A stretch of 64,000 nucleotides of DNA from Polytrichum commune (lineage: Eukaryota; Streptophyta; Polytrichopsida; Polytrichales; Polytrichaceae): positions 29,747,501 through 29,811,500 of the forward strand of contig OX485805.1 in NCBI GenBank assembly GCA_950295325.1, in the 5' to 3' direction. The notes under the pieces were generated by a model. It searched no databases, was not told the origin of the DNA, and saw only the letters and a list, made by a program, of their open reading frames with translations. Of the stretch, positions 35,490 through 45,756 are shown one piece after another (position 1 is the first letter of the stretch; each line of letters begins with the position of its first letter). The translations under genes were made by a program, and so were the position numbers.

Positions 35490-35856
35490 AAATGATGTAG
35501 AATATGTGTACTAATTAAGATTTTTTTTTTACATATGATTAATTATTTTAACTACAGTTTACATATCATTTTGTAACATTATTTGTCATCCCTTGTAAAA
35601 TTTATGGATGATTATAGATTTACAGTGTTGTAATTACAGTCACTCACCAAGTGATCTTTCATCCAAATTTCAATCGTCCATGACAATATTTCATCACAAG
35701 TTGCTGACAATAGAAGGTAGGGTTTTGGCTAATGGATGAACTCATGTATCATCCGCAACAATATTTGTCCACTTATTAATAAGAAATGTCATCTGAAAAG
35801 TTACCATAGTGACATTAAATACCATATGACACTAAATATCATATTTAGTGTAGTTG
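35490..35856 (-). mobile_element. MITE copy related to 45265-45671 (inverted orientation)
   Basis: Read inverted, the end is ACTACACTAAATATGATATT and the following 50 bp match the left end at 45265. A further block ('attgaaattt.gatgaaa.atcactt.gt.agtgac') matches 45460-45500. The other end could not be defined. Confidence 0.5.
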
Positions 35857-36497
35857 TCCATCCTCCCCATTCATTGGCCAGACACATGGGTCCTGAAGTT
35901 AATACAAAATTATTATGCTTGACCACTGGAAATATTAATCCAAGGCTTGGGGCTACTTCACACACAAGACTGAGAGCCCGTGACCAGTACACTTCAAGCA
36001 CTCTCATTGGTGGAAAAGGCAGTGCCGGTCCAAGTTTGCTCACACTAAGGTAGTGGGGCACATTCCCGCTCGGGTCTGAATGCTGCCCCCTAGGGTCGGA
36101 GGTTGGGTTCACTGAACTGTACATGTGGGTTTACAGAAGCGCCCATCTGGGTGCTTTTACTGTTCACAAGACGCTTTGAAGGGTAGAGTAGGGCGAATTA
36201 CAAGATCTGATTGCATGAAAAATGGATTTCAGAGTTTGGGAAAGGGGGGTAGTGGGGGTGCAATTAAGAGTTTGTAAGCTCGAAAAATTTGGCCCCAAAG
36301 TGGGCAGATTTTGTAATAAAGGTGTTTGGATTTGTGCGCCTAAATGGGCGGCTTGAGGTGGCGGCATGATTTTTATTGCAGTCCAGTAAGGACATGTTTA
36401 TATGTATAAGTGCTTGTGTTTGTGAGGAACCATGGGGGTTTTAGTCTTGCAACAAGAGTGAGGTTAGAGTGCTCTTTGGAGGTTAATTAGATCAGTC

Positions 36498-39400
36498 ATG
36501 GATACATTTGTAGAAGAAACTGAGGGCTTTCAAAGCAGTGAGGAAATACCAGAAACTCAAGTTAGTGGTGTGGGAGGGCAAATTTCAGTTGAGGGTGGGC
36601 AGAGAGGGTTCATAGACTTTGATGACCACATGGCTCAATTACAGCAAGGGAAGAGTAGATATAGAATTTGTACCCCTACTCTGCATGTCAATTCCATTGC
36701 AAATGAAAGTCATGAGCACATACCACAATCTGTGAGTGTGGAAAGCGAGAGAACTAGGAGGGTGGGGTTGAGAAGTGCAAACACGTGGGAGCAGAGAAGC
36801 CAATCTCAATCTGAATGTAGAGTGAGAGATGCTGAGACCATCATAGGACGCACCCAGAATACTCAATCAGCTCCAATCAACACTGGAGGGGCGAGCAAAT
36901 GCTCACAAAGAAGATGTTGCGCACCTCTCCATGAGGAGTGCCCGAAACACCATGGGCACAAAGGGGACCCCGGAGTGACACCCGGGACTTGTGGCGCCGT
37001 TGGTGAGAGGGCCCAAGTGATCCTAGTGTGGGTGAGGGCCCCGGGCGTTGGGAACGCCTCCCACCCACGAAGACTAGGAGGCACAAGGGTAAGGCCATGA
37101 GTTATGCGTAGCTCATGGCGTGGTGATTCTAGAAAGCTCAAGAACACCTCAATCGGAGGTGTGAGCTAGGAGTTATGGCCATTTGAGTGGGGCGCTGTCC
37201 CGGGACAGCGCCCTGGTACAGCAGTGCCTGGGAGTGATTCCCAGGACTGCCAAGGTTCAAACAGGCATAACTTTCCCAATACTTGCTCAAATGGGGCAAG
37301 TGAGGAGTCCATCGGCATCTACGTGAAGCGTAGATGAGGATGGAGTGGTTGTTTGTTATGATCAATGTGAACCCTTTGAGTGGTCCACCACTCTGCGGGA
37401 TCACTTTTAGTTAGAATGTTAGCATTAAAAGTTAGAATTGATAGGGAATTTAGGGAAAATTAGTTCATTTAGCATTTAGCCTAGAAGAAGGAAGGTCAAA
37501 ATGAAACTAAGTAGTGCTAGAAGATAGCAAAGTAGAAAAAAATATGCTAGCTAGTAAAAACAACTAGCTAAGCAAATATTAGTAGATGCTAGCTATTAAG
37601 CAAATGTTAGTAAATGCTAGCTAAGCAAGTGTTAGTTTATTAGTTAGTGTGAGGCACACAAGACTATTAGAGGTGGTTTAGGTAAGAAGATAAAATCGGC
37701 TTGAAGACTTTTGAAGACAAAAAAAAAAAGAGCAAGGGGGCTACTTGCCCACTTGCCCCCTTGCCAACTCGATGGCGGAAAAATTAGAAAGATTTCTAAA
37801 GGTTTTCTGTCGGAGCCACCTCGGCGAGAGGATGGCAACCTCAACCGGGAAAACCCCCGAGCCAAAATTTCGGGAAAGGGTTTGAAAAATGGATCCGGTG
37901 GAGGAGGGGTCCAACCCTTTTGTGAGAGGGTTTAAAAACCCCTCCTTCCACCTTGTAGCTCTCTCTCTTTCTCTAGTTTTTGGGCGAAGCCCTGCTTCAA
38001 TGTAGTTAGGAAAAAATCCTTTAGCATGTATTCTCAATGGTCTAAAAGAAAGGCTTGAGAACCTCCTCTACTCTCTCTCTCTCCTAGTTAGGTTGTGTGT
38101 TTATTAACACACCAACAAAATTATTCCTTCTTTTGTAGAGGTAGGTTGGATGGTAGAGTTTGAGTAGAGGCATTATAGACCTCATCTGCCAATGCCCTGA
38201 AGGCTTAGTTCAAAAGCTAGAACAAGATACTTATCATTTTTCTCTTAGAGAGATTTCATATAGCTATCCATAGCCGTTTCCCATTTGTGATTTGGTTGAG
38301 ATGACAATTAGTTATGGATTTTCAAAGATGGAGTAGAAAAACTGGGTGGTCTTGTGGGTAGCGGCTGCTGGATCAGACCTGCGAGCCCAATAAGAATTTT
38401 AATTCCAAGAAATTATATTTTTCCCAAGTAGAACTTTTGTGTAGCTTTCCAAAATGGCTTAGAACATTTGATTTGAGCATGATTTGAATTAGATATGAAT
38501 TGTGCAAGATGGGACACATAGTTTGAGAACTTTTGGTTGACTGCTGCATTACAGAGGACCTGCTGGGTTCACTTCGGCTTACCTTTCTAATCACATATTT
38601 TTATCAAATACATATTTTTAATATCTCTCCAGGGTCATATAGAACGTTTGATTTGACTAAGATTTAAATTAGATATGAATTGTTGAAGGCGAGATACATA
38701 GTTTAAGCCTTCTTGATTGACTGCTGTGTTACAAGGAGTCCGCTGAATTTCTATTAGTTTAACCTGCTGATGTCATAATTTTTTCTAGTTAGAGCTTGTT
38801 CATAGCTTTCCAATGGTATAAGGAAAGCCTAGATCCAAGTAGTAAGGAATGTGCTATGAATTTTTGAAGTTAGAAGGTAGATAGGTGGGTTGGAAGGGTC
38901 GGTTGAATCGACCTCACACTTCCAACCCTCATAACTTTTGCATTTCTTATCCGATTAGAGTGATTTTTAGATCATTGGAAAGATAATTTGGTGCACTAAG
39001 TATAAATATTATGCTTAGGATTAAATTACAGGGCAGAATAACACTTTATATTTTAATTGTTAACTAAGGTACGCTTACTACCAAACTAGCTACAAAGAAG
39101 GAGGCAAGGTCGACGCTCGGAAAGTGGAGCAAGGAAGGAGGTAGCGGCTCGGCCTACATCAAGCCCAAATCAACCGAGGAAAATTGAGGTAAATTAACTA
39201 ACCTTAAGCCTTCCATTTAGGATCGGAGGGAGCACGGCTAAGGTACGCATCTCTAAACCCACTCACCTATCTCGTAAGGTCAAGTGGCTTGACCACTTGA
39301 CCGCCAAGGGAGTACCCAATTCCATTGTTTTCGGGGCCCTTGGTATGTTTTGTGGTAGTAGCTTCATTTATTAGCAAGTTTCGTGTGTGGTAAGTCGGAT

Positions 39401-42400
39401 TAATCACCGACACGACCACTCTGAATGTTGTTGGTGGAAATGTGGGGTTAATGACCCGCGAATCCACTATTATGTTGTTGGCCCCATAGATTGGGAGTAA
39501 TGGCCCCAATTTATGAAGATTGCGCAACAGGTTGAACCTACATGTCGCCCGTCACCCTGGTCCCATTGAGTTGCATTTCGTGGTCTATCCAGTGTAAACA
39601 CATTTAACAATCAAAACATACAAAATAAATCGTAAACCCTTGTTGGCAAGAGACCCGAGGTAAGGGGTGATGCCTAATATGTTAATGTAGTAAGTTAGGA
39701 CGTGCAAACAAAAGTAAGTAATTAAGAAGGAATTTGTGTGAAGGGTGGGACTTAGGCCAAGTTCCCCCGCTTAGAAAACTAAATAGAACTAAATAAAGAA
39801 ATAGGAAGAATTGAATGGTCCATCAAATTGTCGTTATTCCGTTCGTTGAGTTAGGGTGGTATGAGTCACACCCGGTTGGGTGTATCAGAACCATCCCAAT
39901 TCACAAATTAGGATTGCCTTGGTTTCAAGGCTGGTGCGTCTGCGTGTAGAATAGGTTGTAGGTTAAGGTTAGAACTAGATATGAAATTGGTTAGTGGAGT
40001 TTAAAGCCACACTAGTAAAAAACTAAGGCCTAACCTCCGGAGGTACTACGACGCATATTTAATCTCCCTTAAAAATCTAACTACTCACGTTATACACCTA
40101 TCATCCGGGTTCGGCTTGGGCGCCTGCAAATGCAGGCCACCTTCACCGAAGGGCTTGTGTGATACTTTTAGGCTCCCTCGAAAGGGGGTGGCCCAAAAGT
40201 ACCACAATCAAACATCATTCAAGGAAGTTATGATGGTCTGAAGCTGCTGGGGGGTTCTAGGCCCCAGCAGCTAAAGAAAAATGTCCACTTGGCCCCAACT
40301 CTTGGTAGAGAGACAAGAGGTTGGTTGACGGTGGGTAGGGGCCCCGCGTGAAGTCCTAGAGGCTTATATGGGTGAGGTGGTGTGGCCTCACCCACCCGAG
40401 GCCGAACGGCACGGCCTCCATGGGCATTGGCCCAATGTGAGGCCATAGTTGCCTAGTATGGTTCGGGTTGTTGTAGTGTTGCTCCGGCAACGCGATGATC
40501 AACATGGGATTGGACTTCCATGGATGGAAGTCCACATCTAGGAATGGGTTACCGATTAAGGGGTGAGTCCCGAAAGCAAAGTAGGAGGGTTGGTTCCCTC
40601 CTATGAGCTATGTGATCCGGGGTAGGAGGAGCTAACCACTAGCATGGCGGAATGCGAATGGTTAGCGCTCGTAACCTTTGCTAGAATTGAAAATTGGCAA
40701 GATTGTCAAGGGGGGCTAGCAAGGGTTGCGACAGAAGAGGTGCAGTGAAGAAAATGGGTAACTGGACAGATGCAGCATTAAAAAAAACCATGGATGCGAT
40801 CACAGATCAGGGAATGGAGGTAAGAGCTGTTACACGCACATTTGGGATTCCAACGTCCTCTTTGAGGGACCATCTGTATGGCAGAGTGATGGGGAGGAAG
40901 AGGGGAACAAAAACAGTGTTAAGTGAAGAGGAGGAGGAAAAGTTACTTGATTATTGTTTTAAGATGCAAGGTCTAGGCCACCCATTAACCTCAGGGCAAC
41001 TGAGGTTTAAAATGGCAATGACAACACAAACAAGAGAAACACCATGGAGTGCGAGCGGAGTCCCTGGAAAATTTTGGCTTAGAAGCTTTAAACTCAGACA
41101 TCCAGAGTTAGTATCTAGGAAAAACCAGAGTTTAGAGATGGGCAGGGCTAGGGGATTATGTCCCACAAGTGCAGCTACCTTTTACAATAACTTACAAGAG
41201 CTTTACAATACCTTTAACTATCTACCCTCCAACATCTGGAATTGTGACGAGAGTGGAGTGCAGGCAGGGCGATCGGGGGGTGCAACAGTCCTAGCAAAAG
41301 TAGGTAGCAAATCTGTCCACACCATAGAGCTAGATCAACGTGAGCATTTGTATGTCCTTTCCTATATCAATGTTGCAGGAAGAAAAATCCCTAGCTAACT
41401 TCTATATCTTAAAGGGGACTTACTTTCTACAAGACTATATCAAAAATTGTGAGCCAAATGCGGTCATGGCCATGCAACCTAACGCATGGATGACTAAATG
41501 GTTGTTTGAATTCTGGATCTCGCATTTCATTGGCATTTTGAAGGAAACATCAAGAATTGACAACACAAACATGCACTTGCTAATTTTGGATGGTCACAAT
41601 TCACATGTCAGCTTGGAGGTAGTTACAGTTGCCATGAATTCAGGTTTAGATATCATCTCCTTACCTAGCCATACTTCCCATGCCCTACAACCCTTGGATG
41701 TGTCTTGTTTTAAACCTTTCAAAACTGCTTTCAGACAGATTAGAGACTCTTGGAGTTTATTGAACAAGGGCAAGAAGGTAGAACAAACACACTTATATGA
41801 ATGGACATTTGAAGCATTAGAAAAATCCCTGACTGCAAAGAACATCAAGTCAGGGTTTCAAAAAACATGGATCTGGCCACTAATTGATCAAGCAGTCACG
41901 GCCCAAATGACTCCCAGTCAAGGTTTCGAGGAGGGGTAGAAGGGCTACGACATTGCCGTTGCGACTCAGTCCAATGACTCGGACTCAAGCGGCGCAGGTG
42001 AAGATGCGTATCAGGCAGAGTGCGATCTCAGAGCTTGCAGTCTGGGGACTTCGGTGCTGGAGGGTACACGCGAGGGAAGCGACCTACATGCACCGTGTGA
42101 AGGCATCTGTACGGATGCACCTACAAGACACTATTATGTAGATGTGCAGAATGGAGAAGAAAACGACTATCATTTAAGTGACCAACACATCAAAATAGAT
42201 TCAGCATTTCGTGCACAGATTCATGAGGGAAATGAGCAGAACATAAGTAACTTCCTAGCCTTGCCTGAGATCATTCTAGCTAAAAAGAAAACCAGGCAGC
42301 AACCTCTCCTAGACTACACAAGTAGCAGAATCTTAACTTCTAGGGATTATGTTGCAGGACTAGAGGAGCTTCTAGCAAGGAAAGAGGCCACAGCTGCAGT

Positions 42401-42782
42401 TGCGAAGAAGAACAAAGAGGACAAGGAGGCCACTAAAGAGCAAAGGAAGGCTGCGAAAGAGCAACAACAAAAACTCAAAGAGGAGCGCGCACAAGAACGA
42501 GCAAAGAAAAAACAAGAGAAGGAGAAGGAGATTCTTACCAAAAGAGTTGGTGGAGCAACTAGGGGCTGTCGGGAGAGGGTGGAGCCACCACAACCTGCGC
42601 AGGCCATCCTAGCAGAATCCGGGCAGGTCCAGCAGTGCTCTCAAGCACCTCATGCACCGCGACCTGCCCCACTATCATACCCGTGGGTGTACCCACCCTA
42701 TGCAAATCCCCACGCCCATGCCTTCTACCCACTAGCATACAGATTCTACACCGAGGAGAATGCGAGAGCAGGTCCAGCGTAG
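36498..42782 (+). pseudogene. Pogo/Tigger-type DDE transposase, interrupted by an insertion, a frameshift and a stop
   Basis: The N-terminal frame starts at ATG 36498 and runs to the insertion at 36916. It resumes in frame at 40704, giving a psq-type helix-turn-helix (GNWTDAALKKTMDAI, then GIPTSSLRDHL) and a CENP-B-like region ending in FKLRHPEL. The first catalytic aspartate lies in IWNCDESGV. Near 41390 the frame shifts by one base (end of GRKIP). The next frame contains LLILDGHNSH (second Asp), QPLDVSCFKPFK (third Asp, 35 residues later, a DD35D spacing) and the C-terminal GFQKTWIWPL. A TAG at 41937-41939 then interrupts it, and the same frame continues to 42782 through a Lys/Glu/Gln-rich coiled coil and a Pro/Tyr/His-rich tail. 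All domains of the family are present in order, so the lesions are recent relative to the gene. Confidence 0.85.
36916..40698. mobile_element. Nested 3.8-kb insertion in the transposase gene (candidate solo LTR)
   Basis: AAGAT is repeated at 36911-36915 and 40699-40703. Removing the insert plus one AAGAT rejoins the transposase frame exactly, which fixes the limits to within a few bases. Shifting by one base gives TG...CA ends with a 3-bp duplication instead. No ORF of substance, no inverted ends and no internal direct repeat of the two ends are visible. Phrases such as 'gttatggccatttgag' and 'cataactttcccaa' in quasi-coding GC-rich sequence resemble plant retrotransposon LTRs. A large solo LTR or a non-autonomous element are the best options. 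Confidence 0.75.
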
Positions 42783-44300
42783 AAAGATTAACAACACAAG
42801 ATTAACATTATTCCACCTGGCTCTATATTTCAGCAAATACCAACTTTCTAGACTACTCATGGAATTTCCAGTCAAGAAAGCAAAGTCATAGCTGTGGACT
42901 CTTGTAAGGGTGGTATTATGAGAGTTTATTAATACCACGTGTTAAGTCCCTAAATCTCACATACAAATGACTGCCACAAAAATGCAGCCAGTTCCTCATC
43001 TTCTAAAACAGATGACTCCCTCTCCCTACATGGGAATTCTTCCAAGCATGGAAATCCTGTAAACTCTTTTCCTAAATCTCACATACATATCTTTGTCTGG
43101 GACTACTTGGGAATCCTCTAAACTCTTTTCTGCATCAATCGTTGACCCTTGTGGTTTAGACAGTGAAGTGCTCCTCTTGTCGCCACCAGATTGCAGCTGC
43201 CATTCCCAAATGCCAATGTGAGAATTCATCATTAGCCAAACCCAACAGAGTAGCAGCTGCCTTAAATATTAATCCATAGAGCGGCATGTATATATAGAAA
43301 GGAGCAATTAGATGAAGAATCAATTGCAATACCTGTTACAAGGACTTGTCTCAATGTTGTGGCCATATCCAATCAAGTCAGCAAGTCGCACGGCGATCTT
43401 GTAACTGCACACAAGATTTTAGCACACAAGATTTTGGCAGTCCCGGCTTCTTTTTCTTCTTCGTCTTCTTCTTTGGAATGATTGATGAAACCCTTAAGAA
43501 CTAGAAACCCCCAGACAAGATTCTCACCTTTGCGAGCTCCAAGTTGGAGCGAGATCCACCGCATGTTGAATGCTGAAAGCCCCAACCGCCTTGTGATCCC
43601 AGATGGCGCCCCTACGAACAAATCACCCTCCAAGAATTTTCGATCACTCCCAGTCATCCAGTCCGGCAAAATCTTCATCGAAGCCGTTATTGCTTCAGCT
43701 CAGAGCTTCTGCTCTGTGGGTTTTTGCCGCACGGCGATCCCTACACGGCGGAATGCACACAAGGCGAATCCGTTCAATCAACTAGAGAAGCAGTCAAGCG
43801 ACTAAAGAAGCGGTCGCCCGACCCAAAGGAAGGACCGTTGGGCGAGGGAGCGGAATCGGGACGAAGAGGGCGTGGGAGGCCACAACATTTTGAGCGGGAG
43901 CAGGTGAACAGCTGGACGGTGCGCCACATCATGCGGATGATATTCCAACCCGCTTTGGGACCCTTTCCATCCCCTCACAAGTGGGCAAATGACTCCGCTC
44001 CCACGAGATTACCTAGCCTAGAGGGTATTTTTGGCGCCACTTTCCATTGTTGTCAGGGGCTGCCAGCGTTCGGTTTTAGACCATTCACCAGTGCAGATTT
44101 AGAAATCTAGCCTGTGGATATATCAGGTACCCTATGTGCGAGTGTTGGTCACTCTACAAGGTTTCCTTTAAAAATTTGTAGGAAATGGCAGACAAGCTGG
44201 AAAATTTTGATTTTTTCAGAGTTGCTCTTGCACTAGTTGTGTGGAGCGCTCAAAATTAATAAAAATATAATTTCAGCATCCCAACTAAGCCCCTCTACCT
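42783..44300. other. 3' region of the pogo-like element, possibly with a captured gene fragment
   Basis: The transposase stop is followed by 1.5 kb before the terminal repeat, long for a pogo element. On the minus strand, 43678-43373 encodes a coding-like peptide starting MKILPDWMTGSDRKFLEGDL, preceded by GC-rich leader-like DNA. A possible second exon lies at about 43198-43060 (acceptor 'gaatggcag', peptide LQSGGDKRSTSLSKPQ). This could be the 5' end of a host gene carried along. I do not recognise it and it may be chance. Confidence 0.3.
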
Positions 44301-44927
44301 TACACTTGAGGGACCACCAGAGTATGTAAATGCAAGATGGATGTAAAGTCTACGTGGATTCTTAGATGGCATCAAATGGATCATGTTTCATGGTCACTTG
44401 GATTATTTTCAAAAAACCACCTCTTGGAGGTAGGCCTAATACAAAATCAGGAGACCATGGCACTCCAAATGCTCGCAATCGTTGGTTTATTCTATTTTAT
44501 CATGTGTGAGGACCCGCATGAGTCAAAATTCATTGAAATAGCATTTGGTTGAGGGCCCAGTCACATATGACTTCACACTACACTTGAGGATCCATGACCA
44601 CACTACATGATTTTGGAGGTGTGTTGGGACGGCCTTTTGGAAACTTTCTTTTGGGCTCTCACAATTTCTTGGTCACGGCTCTTGGCTCATGTGTGAAGTG
44701 GCCCTTTTGTGGATGTCAATGGTGGGCTTTGAGAATATCGCCAGGTACCCTTCATATGGGTCTCTTCCATCTCATCTTGCGTGAGTGACACAGCCAATGC
44801 TCCTTTATTGGATTCAAAGTTCACTTTCTTTGTTGTCCCTACAAACAAAACCAAGAACCCGAGTTCGGTGTTGAATAAAATGAACATGTGAACCTTTTGA
44901 TGAATCTCTTTGGTGTGGGAGACGGGT

Positions 44928-45262
44928 CCCTAGTAGATATCTATGGCAAAAAGAATAGCAGCCGAAATCGGTTGCGGTTCTTTTGACGTGCCTGATCTGC
45001 AATCGCTAAACGATTGCATATTTGTTTTTTTTGGTTTAGCAACTAAAAATTTAGGAATTTGGGGGCGTGTAATATACCGTTGGATAGGTCTTGAAAACAC
45101 CTTTCAAGAAAGTATATTATATGTCGCGAAAACAAAATTAAATTGCAGTCGCAAAACAAAAAAGAAAAATATGTAATCGTTTAGTGACTACAGATCAAGT
45201 TGGTCAAAAGAACCACATCTGATTTCAACTGCGGTTTTTTTGGACATAGTTTTCTACTAGTG
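44928..45262. mobile_element. CACTA-type MITE, 335 bp, 3-bp target duplication
   Basis: The right end read inverted begins CACTAGTAGAAAACTATGTC and the left end begins CCCTAGTAGATATCTATGGC, with one base of the CACTA signature changed. The inverted repeats extend about 80 bp ('ggttcttttgac', 'tgatctg.agtc.ctaaacg'). GGT flanks both ends (44925-44927 and 45263-45265), as expected for the CACTA superfamily. No transposase. Confidence 0.75.
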
Positions 45263-45264
45263 GG

Positions 45265-45671
45265 TACTACAATAAATACTATATTTAGTGTTATTTGATG
45301 TTAGTTTAATGTCAATGTGGTAATTTTTGGAGTGACACTCCTTAGGAATAAGTTTACAAATTACATTGTCACTCAAACTCACTTCTGGTTCATGTGAATG
45401 CCGCGTATTGAAACAAAGTTTGGTATGTTATGCATCCTAACATTTATGTAATGAAAAATCCTATCATGGATGATTGAAATTTGCATGAAAAATCACTTAG
45501 TAAGTGACAACAATCATAACATTGTGAATCTATAATGCACACATTTGTTCCAAGGAATGACAAATAATGTTAGGATTACATTAAGTGTTGGTGACACTAC
45601 ATGGGCGGTTTACAAATCGGTATTGAACAAGCCACTGGTGACACTAAGTACCATATTTGGTGTAGTTCTAA
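45265..45671. mobile_element. Second MITE family with ACTACA ends
   Basis: The left end ACTACAATAAATACTATATT and the inverted right end ACTACACCAAATATGGTACT are imperfect terminal inverted repeats; both continue with 'TTAGTGT.A'. A partial relative lies inverted at 35490-35856. It directly abuts the CACTA-type MITE. The target duplication is unclear. Confidence 0.55.
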
Positions 45672-45756
45672 TGAACCAGGTGATTTTGAAAGAGACTGAA
45701 AAGATAAACTCATCACTGAAACGAAACAGAAAATGAGCAAGATTGGTTGAATGTAC

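Larger units (their letters stand above)
36048..44300 (+). mobile_element. Pogo-like DNA transposon, 8253 bp, with TA target duplication
   Basis: The left terminus AGGTAGTGGGGC and right terminus GCCCCTCTACCT are 12-bp inverted repeats with one mismatch. TA precedes the left end (36046-36047) and follows the right end (44301-44302). At the matching point in the paralogous repeat (about 5387) there is a single TA and no insert, which fixes both ends. It carries a pogo/Tigger-type transposase gene (36498-42782) that is itself interrupted. Without the nested 3.8-kb insertion the element was about 4.5 kb. The transposase has a frameshift and a stop, so it is no longer autonomous. Confidence 0.85.
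35951..44704. mobile_element. PIF/Harbinger-like element split by an 8.25-kb pogo-like insertion
   Basis: The left end GGGCTACTTCACACAC and the right end, read inverted, GGGCCACTTCACACATGA form terminal inverted repeats. The next bases ('gagag..cgtgacc'/'gagccgtgacc') also match. Flanking triplets are TTG and TTT, near but not equal to the TTA beside the related copy at 5308. Without the insertion at 36048-44300 the element is about 500 bp and matches 5308-5785 throughout. It has no gene of its own. Confidence 0.75.

Noticed and set aside
36863-37404. Minus-strand frames rich in Pro, Leu and Ser
   Set aside because: They fall in the GC-rich, gene-free nested insertion, have no motif and overlap the opposite frame. 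Composition alone explains them.
40228-40446. A 72-codon minus-strand frame
   Set aside because: Inside the same nested insertion; no motif or second exon.
36048-44300. CACTA superfamily for the 8.25-kb element, because 'CACTA' occurs at its left edge
   Set aside because: The right end reads CTACCTTACAC, not TAGTG. The empty site at 5387 shows TA duplication, and the transposase is pogo-type.
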